Source: Anisus vortex (Eukaryota; Mollusca; Gastropoda; Planorbidae). From it: DNA of 64,000 nt. Shown here one piece after another: positions 11,467-22,344 of this stretch. The stretch is from the NCBI GenBank assembly GCA_949126835.1, contig OX421500.1, positions 19,691,167 through 19,755,166 on the forward strand, in the 5' to 3' direction. A program made the translations under genes and the position numbers. Numbering within the stretch: position 1 is the stretch's first letter; each line of letters begins with the position of its first letter. The notes under the pieces are model-generated. The model was not told the DNA's origin and searched no databases. It was given only the letters and a program-made list of their open reading frames with translations.

Positions 11467-11800
11467 TCAATGGGTTCTCATGTGGCTAATAATGCATATC
11501 TTCGCCCCGTAGGGACGTTGGTAATATATACAGGGGAAGGTCGGAACGTCAACAGTGAGCTCTAAGGCACGGTTGTTCCTGACTTGCCTCTTGGACTCAG
11601 CAGCTCTCTGTTTGTTCACTCCGCATAGTGCTGCTCCGTTATGGACTGCTGAGCGCCAGGAGGCACGGTCTTTGGCCACCAACTCCCAGGAGTCGTCTTT
11701 CATATAGAACGCTTTAAGTGTTGCCTTGACGGTGTCTTTGTAGTTGTGTACTTCATCCATATTGCGCATACCAGTGTGTAATACATACAATTCGGACCAG
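11467..11800 (-). pseudogene. LINE ORF2 C-terminus with zinc-finger tail
   Basis: Minus-strand translation contains DDSWELVAKDRASWRSAVHNG, then a Lys/Arg-rich AAESKRQVRNNRA segment and finally an HMRTH end. This is the pattern of a C-terminal tail in certain animal LINE ORF2 proteins, where a W-E-x-L-A-x-D-R-x-x-W-R block precedes a C2H2 finger ending SHxRTH. The expected first finger cysteines are not intact (only one Cys is visible before the H..RTH). The reverse-transcriptase domain itself is absent. It is a dead fragment. Confidence 0.7.
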
Positions 11801-12435
11801 TTGTGTCATTGCCTGTGTTGACATATCAGCGCTATCATATTTATTAGATGTTGATATAAACAAGTTCTTAGAATTGTATATTAGTGCTCGTCTTTCAAAT
11901 ATGTACCTTATTACTGATGATAATTTGGCAAGCAGTTATTTGAAAACTATTCATTGAGTTGTAATAATAAAAAAAAATAATTTCGTCTTTATTTGAAAGT
12001 AGTGAATGAACGTTGACCTCTATTTATCTGTACATTGAGACATTGTTAACGAGAGAAATAAAGAGGGAGATAAAGTGATAGACTCTAAACATAGAGACAG
12101 AGAGAGATAAAAAGATAAAGAGATAAATAGGTTAGTCCAGAAGATCTAAATTAACTACTAGAAAAGCATGCTATCTTGTAAATTGTGTCAATTTTGTACC
12201 TTAAACCAAGGAATAATCTTATTTATCTGTCAAATTACACATAACTTACTTCTAATTTTAAAAACACTTTTCGTAATTAAATACCCTTTTTTACTTTTAA
12301 AGTATACTTTGTAGCAAAAGTTTCAAGTCTGCCGCGGGGACAAAAATATGTTTTTCTCTCATGTAATACAGTTCAAAATGCTTACTATTATATTAACTAT
12401 TCAACTTTTACTTATAGCTTTACATATGTTCATTC
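11801..12435. other. no recognisable gene
   Basis: AT-rich sequence with a purine-rich GAGA/GATA stretch at about 12050-12130. Nothing else is recognisable. Confidence 0.5.
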
Positions 12436-12439
12436 TAGA

Positions 12440-13150
12440 TAGAAGATTATAACGTCCATTAAAACGAATGATCAACACCACAGATGCTAGAAAAGCAAAC
12501 ATTATAATGAACCAACAACTAGAAGCAGTAAAGAATTTCAAATATTTAGAAGCCATTCTATCCGTAGACGGAAGCTGTGAGGCAGAAATTCGAGCCAGGA
12601 TTGGACCAGCTATTGCTGCAATGGCTAGACTCTAGACTAAACAGAATCGGGTCCAGCAAAAGCATTAGTCTTCAACAAAGTTCATACTTTACAGAGCCCT
12701 TGTGAAAACCATTGTTCTCTGTGTATGTGAGATCTGGACACTGCTAACAGCCACTGAAAACAAATTGCAGGCATTCGAAAATAAATGCATGACAAATCTC
12801 TTATCTAAAACACATGACTTATGAGTATGTCTGGGACAAAATCTCATAAATTGCAGGCCTTCAATAAACAATTATGGCAACAATCATGCAGCAAGCTGAC
12901 ATGGATCCGTCATGTATTGCAGCATAAAAACCTGCCAAAAACAATCCTGCAGGGCACTGTAGAAGGTGGACGTCGGAAAGGACGTCAGCGGAAATGCTGG
13001 TTAGACAATATAAAATATAAAGGATTGGACAAAGCTGCAAATGGCTGAACTAATGACAGCTTCTAAAGGTAGGCAAAAATGGAGAAAGTTGACTGCTGGC
13101 ATGTCCATTCTCTTCCCCCACGACCACAACGGTCAAGGGTCTGATGATGA
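12440..13150 (+). pseudogene. LINE reverse-transcriptase C-terminal half, broken
   Basis: The plus strand encodes, with many interruptions, KNFKYLEAILSVDGSCEAEI (about 12530-12590), then FILYRALVKTI, AFENKCM, and later ILQGTVEGGRRKGRQRKCWL with a DNIK segment (about 12940-13020). This KYLG..S.DGSC...I and TVEGGRRRGRQRKCWLDNIK series is typical of ORF2 C-termini of I-clade-type LINEs in molluscs (the nimbus type of Biomphalaria is a known example). It ends in a (TGA)n-like tail at about 13140-13155. Stops and frameshifts throughout show it is dead. Confidence 0.8.
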
Positions 13151-13156
13151 TGATAA

Positions 13157-13265
13157 GGTCCAAAACTCCTGCAGGGTGGCAGAAATTTGTTGGCGTCAGG
13201 GCTAGAACCCAGGCCGTTTTGTTAACAGTCTGTAGAACTAACCGCTGGACCAGCCCGCTCACTTT
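13157..13265 (-). repeat. tRNA-derived SINE (family 1), truncated
   Basis: The minus strand reads GGGCTGGTCCAGCGGTTAG, then GGCCTGGGTTCTAGCCC (B-box-like) and CTGCAGGAGTTTTGG. The same three blocks in the same order occur at 24783-24905 on the plus strand. The A-box-like and B-box-like spacing suggests a tRNA-derived head. This copy stops at GTTTTGGACC, where it abuts the (TGA)n tail of the LINE fragment, and lacks the LINE-A-like tail of the other copy. Confidence 0.7.
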
Positions 13266-13269
13266 GGTG

Positions 13270-14022
13270 GAAATACTAATTTTTATCATGTAATTGTGTG
13301 ATAGAGAAAACATTAACATCTAAGTCTCTAAAAAGATTGAAAAGATGATGATTTAAATGCACGGTTTTAAAACAATATGTTCATAATTAAACAAATTTGA
13401 TATAACGAAGTTGGTATTTAATTTTAAAAATCCCTTTTTTAAATAGTTGAAATTAGTTTATAATATTTCTTACTTACTTATTTGTATACTACGACAATTA
13501 TACATGTATTGAATTGCCAATTGTTATGGTGTAAAATAGTTTTTCGTCTCGCACTACATGGTCACAATATAATGGCTCCGATTATTACATTAGCCAAAGC
13601 ATGAAATAGTATTATAAAATATATACATATTTCTATTTACAAAGAATTTTACTACGCTTTTGTTAAAAATGCCAATTAATTGCCAGGGAAATGATTATAT
13701 GGCTTCGTCTGAATTTTAGGGGACTTGTCAAAATAAAATAAACTTATACTGAGTTTAACTTATGTTTTATAAAATCATAAATATTTTTTAGTGTTTATGC
13801 TTTTGTTGGTTTGTAGAAACAAAATTCACAATAAAAATAAACTCTAAAGAAATTTCAAAGATGCTTGACATCTTTTAATTATAAAGCACAATGAAGCGGT
13901 AATTATTGAACATGGACAGACTGTAATTTAAGCGTATGGGTACAAATATTAGAATGCCACCAGCAACAAACATCATAATAGAAAAATTAGTACAATTTTG
14001 TTTTATACATCCTAAATAATGA
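13270..14022. other. no recognisable gene; 3' flank of receptor gene 1
   Basis: AT-rich sequence immediately downstream (minus strand) of receptor gene 1. Several AATAAA-type hexamers are possible polyadenylation signals on the minus strand, but none can be chosen. Confidence 0.4.
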
Positions 14023-15253
14023 TCATAAAGTATAGCTGACCGATTCATTTACAGGAGTTATGTATTTTGTGTCTGTGCTATCAGTTCTGATTACTGTCTC
14101 GTAGTGGCTGTTTAAATTTGTATAATCATGCACATATTCGTGACCTAGTTGGTCATATTCCTCATTAAGTGGAGCGTTAGAGTTCGTGCATGTTAAGTCG
14201 CCATTAGCTTGAGCAAATACTTTGGTTTGTTCAGTATCGTAAAGTCCTGAAGGTTTCAAATCATTATAATCATGTTCATAAGTATTACCCAGTCTTTCAT
14301 ATTGTCTACTTAGTCTACTTAGGGAAGCTTTAGACTTTGTGTTTGTATAATCACCATCAACTTGTCCCGATCCTTTGGTTTGATAAGAATCACAATTCTG
14401 TTCAATATTGTCATAGGGTGAAGTTTCTTCTCTTATGGAAGTCATATTAAACTCATCATTATTATGAGCATGCTGAACGTTAAGATTATCAGCATTTTCA
14501 TTCTCTAACGGGACTAACACATCTAAGGGTTCTGAACTATCATTAGTCGTTCTTATAATATTATTTTCTCTTTCATCAGATATGTCATTTAAATAGATTG
14601 CACTACTATTTATTTCTTTTTTATTAATTCTCCTTTTGTAAACACAGTAAATTATAATTGCAGAAGAGAAAGCTAAACCTACACAAACAACAACAATTAT
14701 TGCAACTAAATTACTCTGTGATAATTGTGAAGAAGAGTTGTTATTAGTTGATATGACAGTTATATTGTTTGTGGAATTATATTGTAGTGCAATGGTAGAA
14801 GTACTTGGTATGGTATGTATTATAGTATGTTGTAAGGTAGTGTTGAAATAAAAGGTTATTGAAGTATTTTCTATGGTAGTCGATAAATCCCCTGTAGAGT
14901 TTGTGCTTTTTGTTGTATTATCGTTTGTTGTATTTGTTATCCTTATGGTATAGGCAGCGCAAGTAGTTCTGTCCAAACAACTCGTTAGGACTTCATCTTT
15001 CAAATATTCAGAAATAAAATTCCATTGTATTTTAAATTGTCCAGATCCACATTTTTTCCCACTAGGGAAACAATCATAAGACATTCGTGTACAACTAACA
15101 CGGTCTATTGAGGATAAACAATGAAAAGTTGAACTATTGGATTCTTTTGTATCAGGGACTTGACTTACTCCGATAGCAGAGAAAATATTTGAATTGTTCA
15201 TTAAATCAAGAGAAAATAATTGAGAATAGTAACTTGACATACAGTTGTAGAAC
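14023..15253 (-). CDS. receptor-like gene 1, exon 2 (ectodomain, TM, ITAM-like tail)
   Basis: Terminal coding exon of a single-pass membrane protein. On the minus strand, ATCAACAG precedes the exon, which begins G-TTC-TAC-AAC-TGT (FYNC); a phase requiring two bases from exon 1 fits the donor at 19103. The spliced protein would be 451 residues. Ectodomain: FYNC, FHC, VSC, YDC, KKC, TSC and TTC give seven cysteines; paralogues have eight, and the second is missing here. An Asn/Ser/Thr-rich stalk with many NxS/T sites follows, then a TM helix at about 224-247 and a long tail. Tail motifs: YLND (YxN, Tyr 262) near the membrane, then two YxxL-x7-YxxL units, YERLGNTYEHDYNDL (Tyr 360 and 371) and YDQLGHEYVHDYTNL (Tyr 408 and 419). 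These fit the ITAM consensus. I infer a tyrosine-kinase-coupled surface receptor; the ligand is unknown. Confidence 0.82.
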
Positions 15254-16551
15254 CTGTTGATTTAAAAACAAATATAATTTTTAATTATCACATCATTTTA
15301 AAATATATTACAAGGCAATTTATTCACCATAATAAATCATGGATGATACCTTCCATTTGTATCACACAAGTATAATTATAATTTATAATGTTATTACGGC
15401 TAGAGCCCCTATTCAATTTATGAAAATAATAGTTATAGTATTGTTATTGTTAGTGTGAGTATCCTTGTATTGGTGAAGATCTTATTATATCATTCTGAAG
15501 TTTATTTGTAGTTGTCTAGAGTATTCCTGGTTTTTATAATCCCCTGGCAATTCACATAACGTAGTTTTAGAGTTTTCAGTTGATTTTACTTCATGTATAA
15601 TTATTTGTGGCTCATATTATACAGCAAGAACCTCGATGTTGAGTGGTGTGTAGATTATTTAAATAGTTGTATAAATATTACACATACACACATGTATATA
15701 ACTTTGATATATTGACGTTAACCAAGTTGTGTAGAAAGCAACGATAAATTTGGTTTAATTTACAAAATCAATCCAGTAGGAATCCAAATAATATTATATA
15801 CACAATCAAGAAATACACATATTCCAATTAGTAATGAATATCTTCTATGAACATATAGCATTGTAGCTAATAGTAGAATAATAAAGAATATTCCATAATA
15901 CAAATCAAATAGAAACGATACTCAGAGACTCAGAATCTTAGATGTTATCCGATCGACTGCACGCCAAGAACTAAACTAAAAAGTCCGAATCGCGTAGAAA
16001 TATGTTATGGGTCAATGGTTGGAAAATCCAGCCAGCTTAGTTACACGAGTATTTCAATCGAGCTCGCGTGTTGACTGCGTGATCAGATTGTCTTTTATTA
16101 AGAACAAGCAATAATGCTCTAACAAAATAAGGAGAGACCGGACGGCCTTGACACGCTGTATGTGCATGGGCAGTTCATGTTTTTATCGAGGTTAATAAAA
16201 AAAAAACAATGCTCTAATTAGGTTAGGAAAAATCGGGGGAAACCTTGAGCTTAGAAATATTTTATATCGTTTAAACGCAATTCGCTTAAATGATTTAGTT
16301 GGTTTATTAACAATACAATGTAGGGGCTTTACGTTTTGTAACAAATACATATTCTAGCACAGTTTGATCAAATAATTACCTTTTTTTTTTTCAACAGAAG
16401 AAAACGAATGGTTTTATTTTCCTATTATAATGTAATTAAATTTGATTAAAGAAATTCACCTTTTCGGTAGTTTATTAAATAATAAGAAACATAAAGGTTA
16501 GTTTATAAAAAATGTGTCTGTTTATACAAAACAAAATATGTTCTATAGCAT

Positions 16552-16665
16552 AATATAATAATAATAATAATAATGACATTTGTATAGCGCTGCCAACAAG
16601 CATAATGCAAGCTCAGAGCGCATAACATACCCGTACTTTTGCTTTTTGCTACTAAACTAGGGCGT
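16552..16665 (-). repeat. CR1/L2-like LINE 3' end in intron of gene 1
   Basis: The minus strand ends with GTTGGCAGCGCTATACAAAT followed by (ATT)n. It is the same 3' end as at about 45440-45492 and 5732-5860. Short, severely 5'-truncated copy. Confidence 0.6.
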
Positions 16666-17084
16666 CTTAAAAATAGACATAAATGTATATATTATACTTA
16701 AGATCTCCATCTATGTACACAAGCATATGTAGGGACCCATGAAAGATGGTCACAAGAAGGCTTATTGAATTATACTTTATCATCTGAACAACAAACATTC
16801 GTTATCTAATTTAGTTTGTATAAATTTGTACATAAAGAAGACTGCAATAAAGAAATATACATAAGCACTTTTTCTTATTCTCATTGAAAAAAAAATAATT
16901 CTTTATTCATTTTTTCTCGCGTGACATTCGATCTTAAAAACATTTTATAACACAATTAAAGAGAAGACATTCATAATTGTAGCTTTTATAACTTTATATA
17001 AAGAAGTATAATCAACTAAAAAAACATATTGCACTCTTACCCAACACACAAAAAAAGATCATGTAACTCAAAACCAATAGGTAA

Positions 17085-17325
17085 TAGTAATATTACTAGA
17101 TTTATTCAAAGATTTCGATACAATTCACCATTTTAGTTTGCTTAATACAACTTCAAATTTCGCCATCTCTAGTATCTTACATCAGTAGATTAAAGACTTG
17201 CTGATAGGTAGATTACAAACTGTAAAAAATATTGGCTTTTTATATCTTAACCAATAACTCTAATAATAAAACTAAGGAGTTCTACAATAAACTGTTGTAA
17301 GTCCCCACTATTTCTAAGTAATTGT
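17085..17325 (+). pseudogene. highly decayed LINE reverse-transcriptase remnant
   Basis: Pieces of translation resemble LLDLFKDFDTIHH (first palm block), LHQ-stop-IKDLLIGRLQTV, and a GV-rich stretch where GVPQG would be expected. Order and spacing match the fragment at 7170-7601, which has LDVSIAFDK and RELTVIING. Many stops. It lies in the intron of receptor gene 1. Confidence 0.6.
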
Positions 17326-17523
17326 ATAGACTAATAGTTGCCATTGTAAGCAAAACCAAATGAGACCGGAAGTTTCACAATGCAATTAAAACATGCCGAA
17401 AAGATAATTATACAATTGTTTACGGAAATATAGCGGAAATTAATTTGCATCCCAATAGCTTATTTTAAACTCGTCAATTACTAGTGAATATTGACAACCA
17501 CAAAGTGCAACACCAATAGTTAA

Positions 17524-17976
17524 AGACCAAGTGAAGAGGTTTTTCTCAAAGGAACGAGATTTGGAATAGCCTCATTCTGAGGTGACGTTATAGAAGGGAA
17601 ATAAATAAACAAAACTCAACTCTATGAATCTATATTTAACCATTTAAAAAAAAAAAAAAGAACCGGGAAAATATTCAGTTTATGTGGCAATAGATTAAAA
17701 ACACGTGACAATATTCATTTTTCCTAGTCGGAATCCTTTCTCTTACGTCACTTTCCTAAGTTGCCGGAAATAAAAACATCTCAAATGGTTACGAGATTTG
17801 GATTTTTCCTCCAAAAAACACACACATTTTAGTGCAACTAGTGAACTAATTACTTAAAATGTATCTATTATGTCTTGTATAAATTATTTTTATTAACATT
17901 CAGATGCTGAATGCACTATTTAATATCAAAATGAAATGTTAACTCAATTTTGATAAAAAAGCTCTTCACTTGGTCT
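17524..17976. mobile_element. MITE with TTAA target site, copy 1
   Basis: A 453-bp element with inverted ends AGACCAAGTGAAGAG and, at the right, CTCTTCACTTGGTCT with a one-base variant. It is flanked on both sides by TTAA (17520-17523 and 17977-17980). No coding capacity. TTAA flanks are the hallmark of piggyBac-type transposition, so it is probably a non-autonomous piggyBac-like MITE. It sits in the intron of receptor gene 1. A second copy of nearly the same length is in the intron of gene 2. Confidence 0.85.
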
Positions 17977-19102
17977 TTAAACCTCTAAACCTAGAAACAC
18001 TAGTGGACAGAAGGGAAATGAGCAAAGTAGTTATAATACATAAATCATTCAATTCTAACGTATTTTAATAACAATATATTATAGTGCTCAGAAAAAAATG
18101 TTTAAAAAAAATTCAAATGCAAGAAAACAACGCTTTCATTTTAGCTTTTTATATCGATTAGAACCATGTCACACAATGGGTTGACTAACACAATATAAAA
18201 GAACATTTTACGGAAAACAATTACATCTTTGCAAAGTTTTTAGTTATTCATTCTTTTAAATGAATATATATAGATGTATTAAAATATTATTCACAAGGAA
18301 CAGTTTTGTATTATTTTATACTTATATATATATATATAATGATTTAAGTTAAAAAAAATGCATATTGTGACGACCTGACTTAATATTTAGCAGTATATTA
18401 ATGAGTCTGCGAATGTCTATTGTGCTTGAGTACATACACATGGTTATATTGTTTTAAGTACCGGTATGCTGAAAGACGGAATTCATGTAGTGGCATTAAT
18501 TTAAGGGCGTGCCATGAAAACCAGTCAAATATCGGTTAGCTCCTCTATTCGTTAGCAAGGGGGGGGGGGGCGGCGATTACCTCTTGGCATTCGATACCAT
18601 AGGGCCGGTACCAGAAAACGAAGCTGGAACGTTCCTTTCGTGTACCTCTGCTCCACAGGTCTAATCCAAAACATTGCACAGTTTATTTAGTAAACATATT
18701 GATGAGGGTTTAGAGAGAGATATGGGTAATGGAATATAGTACTAAACACATTTCATATACTTTAATGTTTAAGGGAAATCAAATTATACTTTTGTGTTAA
18801 TCGTTTAGACTTTAGACTTTCTAGTAGAAATTGTAATGATTAGAAGCACATTACTTACTCAGTGGAGAGCAAACACAATATAGTCTTATTAAGTCGAGTA
18901 GGCAAAGGGCGAAAACAATACTAGCAGATTCACTTTGATGTTTGTCTAGTTATTGTATTTGGGACTTTATAGACATGTAAAAATTACATACATATAGGCC
19001 TATAAGATAATCAGTGAAATAATAGTCTGTTATAATGGTTTGCTCCTTTAAAAACGTGTCAAAAGACAAAATAATACATGCCGTGACATGTTGCTTCTAA
19101 AC

Positions 19103-19227
19103 TGAGGCTCTGTTGATATTTCAACATATGTGCGCCTGTACTCCTCATGGATTACCAAGCTGGGAATTAATACTTGGAACCAAACAGAAATGGCCACACA
19201 AATAGATTTCAAACTACACGCAATCAT
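19103..19227 (-). CDS. receptor-like gene 1, exon 1 (signal peptide)
   Basis: Minus-strand first coding exon, with its ATG at 19227. It encodes a signal sequence whose hydrophobic core is CVAISVWFQVLIPSLVI, then a short mature start ending YVEISTEP plus two bases (CA). The donor is CCTCA|GTTTAG. Exon length 125 nt (41 codons plus 2) joins in frame to the G that opens exon 2, completing a Gln codon before FYNC. The same donor sequence (GTTTAG) and phase are kept in gene 2, and gene 3 has an equivalent exon, which supports this junction over the nearby phase-0 GTATTA. The intron is about 3.85 kb. Confidence 0.72.
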
Positions 19228-19420
19228 CTGATAAAAAAACAAATATTAGTTAAATAATGATTTAACATGATACATTCATATCTACTTGAATGACTATTAA
19301 TTAATTTTACCCGATCAACAATAAAAACGTTATCAAAGACTTTAAATTGATTTTTTAAAGCAATAGCTTATATTCACTATAGTAATATCTAGTTAATGAC
19401 AATATTCGTGTATCTTTTTT

Positions 19421-19857
19421 TACTCCCTTTATTTTAAGTTGCAATGTCTGCAATCGTGGTGCAAAAATTGGCTTCGATTTTTCGACCACTTACCATGGTC
19501 CGATCGAGCTGAAATTTTGACAGCAAATTTGTGGCGCCTAACAATACATCCTATCAAATTTTCAGTTAAAACAACTTAATAATACTACACTTATGACAAT
19601 ATTCATTTCTTAAAAGGAAAGTATAAGAAATATTTTGATTTCGCGTTAAAAATGCCTGTGAAACTTTTTATACTTTTTCGGCGCAAAGCTAGAAAAAAAA
19701 ATTATGCGCTAAGATTATTTTTAGAACAATTCATACTGAGTATGGAGATATTTTTGAGATTTGCGACACAGATATTTTTTCTGTACGTTTCAATTGCAGT
19801 AGTCTATCAATTATTTAATTACATGATGGTAAACTTAGTTTGCAAATAAAGGGAGTA
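19421..19857. mobile_element. tandem TIR element, unit 1 of 4
   Basis: 437-bp unit starting TACTCCCTTTATTT and ending in its inverse (AAATAAAGGGAGTA). The CTCCCT-type end beside TA recalls Tc1/mariner-derived Stowaway-like MITEs. It carries a 65-codon frame (19652-19849) starting MPVKLFILFRRKARKK and then hydrophobic. About 32 bp of conserved spacer separate it from the next unit, so the block was amplified as a tandem repeat rather than by separate insertions. Confidence 0.85.
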
Positions 19858-19889
19858 TAATAAAAACTTCGTTTTTATGGTTTTCTTGT

Positions 19890-20342
19890 TACTCCCTTTA
19901 TATTAAGTTGCAATGTCTGCAATCGTCAATCGTCAATGCATGGTGCAAAAATTGGCTTCGATTTTTCGACCACTTCCCGTGGTCCGATCGAGCTGAAATT
20001 TGGACAGCAAATTTGTGGCGCCTAACAATACATCCTATCAAATTTTCAGTTAAAACAAATCAATAATACTACACTTATGACAATATTCATTTCTTAAAAG
20101 GAATGTATAAGAAATATTTTGATTTCGCGTTAAAAATGCCTGTGAAACTTTTTATACTTTTTCGGCGCAAAGCTAGAAAAAAAAAATTATGCGCTAAGAT
20201 TATTTTTAGAACAATTCATACTGAGTATGGAGATATTTTTGAGAATTGCGACACAGATATTCTTTCTGTACGTTTCAATTGCAGTAGTCTATCAATTATT
20301 TAATTACATGATGGTAAACTTAGTTTGCAAATAAAGGGAGTA
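19890..20342. mobile_element. tandem TIR element, unit 2 of 4
   Basis: Same TIR-bounded unit, 453 bp, with a small local expansion of CAATCGT near the left end. An extra A in the poly-A run shifts the frame of the small peptide (open frame 20103-20303), so its C-terminus differs from unit 1. Confidence 0.85.
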
Positions 20343-20374
20343 TAATGAAAACTTCGTTTTTATGCTTTTCTTGT

Positions 20375-20822
20375 TACTCCCTTTATTTTAAGTTGCAATG
20401 TCTGCAATCGTCCGTCATTCGTGGTGCAAAACTTTGCTTCGATTTTTCGACCACTTCCCGTGGTCCGATCGAGCTGAAATTTGGACAGCAGATTTGTGGC
20501 GCCTAACAATACATCCTATTAAATTTTCAGTTAAAACGACTAAATAATACTACACTTATGACAATATTCATTTCTTAAAAGGAAAGTATAAGAAATATTT
20601 TGATTTCGCGGTAAAAATGCCTGTGAAACTTTGTATACTTTTTCGACGCAAAGCTAGAAAAAAAAATTATGCGCTACGATTATTTTTAGAACAATTCATA
20701 CGGAGTAAAGAGATATTTTTGAGATTTGCGACACAGATATTTTTTCTGTACGTTTCATTTGCAGTAGTCAATCAATTATTTAATTACATGATGGTAAACT
20801 TAGTTTGCAAATAAAGGGAGTA
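20375..20822. mobile_element. tandem TIR element, unit 3 of 4
   Basis: 448 bp, same ends and spacer. The 65-codon frame is intact here (20617-20814), with a few substitutions relative to unit 1 (for example KLCILFRRKARKK). Confidence 0.85.
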
Positions 20823-20854
20823 TAATGAAAACTTCTTTTTTATGGTTTTCTTGT

Positions 20855-21295
20855 TACTCCCTTTATTTTAAGTTGCAATGTCTGCAATCGTCAATGGTGC
20901 AAAAATTGGCTTCGATTTTTCGACCACTTTCCTTGGTCCGATCGAGCTGAAATTTGGACAGCAGATTTGTGGCGCCTAACAATACATCCTATCAAATTTT
21001 CAGTTAAAACGACTTAATAATACTACACTTATGACAATATTCATTTCTTAAAAGGAAATTATAAGAAATATTTTGATTTCGCGTTAAAAATGCCTGTGTA
21101 ACTTTTTATACTTTTTCGGCGCAAAGCTAGAAAAAAAAATTATGCGCTACGATTATTTTTAGAACAATTCATACGGAGTAAAGAGATATTTTTGAGATTT
21201 GCGACACAGATATTTTTTCTGTACGTTTCATTTGCAGTAGTCAATCAATTATTTAATTACATGATGGTAAACTTAGTTTGCAAATAAAGGGAGTA
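20855..21295. mobile_element. tandem TIR element, unit 4 of 4
   Basis: 441 bp, same ends. The small frame is stopped after three codons (ATG CCT GTG TAA at about 21090). The conserved spacer is present once more after this unit (to about 21330) and then the array ends. Units 3 and 4 share substitutions, consistent with the newest duplication. Confidence 0.85.
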
Positions 21296-21334
21296 TAATG
21301 AAAAGTTCGTTTTTATGGTTTTCTTGTTTAAATT

Positions 21335-21975
21335 TTGAAAAATATACATAGACTCTATATTTGTTGCAATTCTTTATTTAATTTTGGACTACCCTTTTTC
21401 TATCAATAAAAGTAGCTTATACTAACAACATACATTATTTAATAGTTAGCATAAGGAATATAATGTTTGTTGTTTTACATTATAGTTTGATTATTACATC
21501 AAAAGTGTCTTTTTGAATTGCTACTTAATAATATTTGGTTGGCTTAGTTACATTATCTGAGAATATACAACTTGCTACTGGCGACAGCCCACTGGCACGT
21601 CTCAGAACCAACTAACTAAATAAACTGCCTCCCCTGTGTTAAAACAAAACTGGAGTGGGCTGAAGTAAGAGGGGGGGGGGAGAGAGGACATTGACCAACA
21701 TGTCTCTAGTTATGAGTCATTGGTAGAGGGGGTAGGGTGGAAAGGGAGGGGAACTGGTGGCCCGCGCAGGTGCTTCGGACTGCTCTTCTTGAGGTTCTCA
21801 GATCTGCTGACCACTGGGAGCTTATTACGTACGTGTTACCTGTCGTAATCCTCTGACCGAGGGAGAACAGACAGCGAGTGGGGAAAGGGGTTTGGGGGGG
21901 AGGGTGCGTTGGTGACTCATGGGAACTAAACATGTAGCGTTAGACAGTTTAAGACAGATTGGGGAGGGGTGGTTA
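21335..21975. other. no recognisable gene; GC/G-rich repeat-like patch
   Basis: At about 21570-21975 the sequence turns G-rich and polypurine, with several G runs and a locally higher GC content than the surroundings. It looks like a fragment of a repeat, but I cannot assign a family. The 75-codon minus-strand frame is probably spurious. Confidence 0.4.
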
Positions 21976-21978
21976 CAT

Positions 21979-22340
21979 CAATGGTGCATTTTCAAACATG
22001 AAATAGGTGTAGTATATATATAATACATAATAGTAACATAAAACATAAAAGTGTAGTCAATCGATTACGATATACAAGCATACATACAGATTACAAATAC
22101 AACATACACCCTTCATATTCACATTGGTTCCTACCGCTAGAGTAGGACTAAGTATAGTTTTGCAGATTGGTGCTTTTTGAATGGTTGTGCTTTTGGCGAG
22201 AGGATACGCATGGTACCTAAAATCCGAAACCATCACAATGGGGATATCACTAAAAATATATTTTTGTGATGTGTGGGGGCCCCTTTTCTTTGGGGGCCCC
22301 TGATCCAATGGAACATGTGAAACATGCCTAAATACACCAC
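21979..22340. mobile_element. possible hAT-like MITE
   Basis: The left end reads CAATGGTGCATTTTCAAACA. The right end, read inward on the minus strand, is CAGTGGTGTATTTAGGCATG. The imperfect inverted ends begin with a CAGTGGTG-type hAT terminus. An inner GGGGGCCCC hairpin lies at about 22268-22298. I do not see a clean 8-bp flanking repeat, so this remains tentative. Confidence 0.35.
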
Positions 22341-22344
22341 TGTA

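Noticed and set aside
19060..19080. GTATTA as donor for receptor gene 1 exon 1 (also conserved in gene 2)
   Set aside because: It would end exon 1 in phase 0, which does not match the phase of the FYNC exon. The GTTTAG donor 25 bases earlier matches in phase in both genes and agrees with gene 3.
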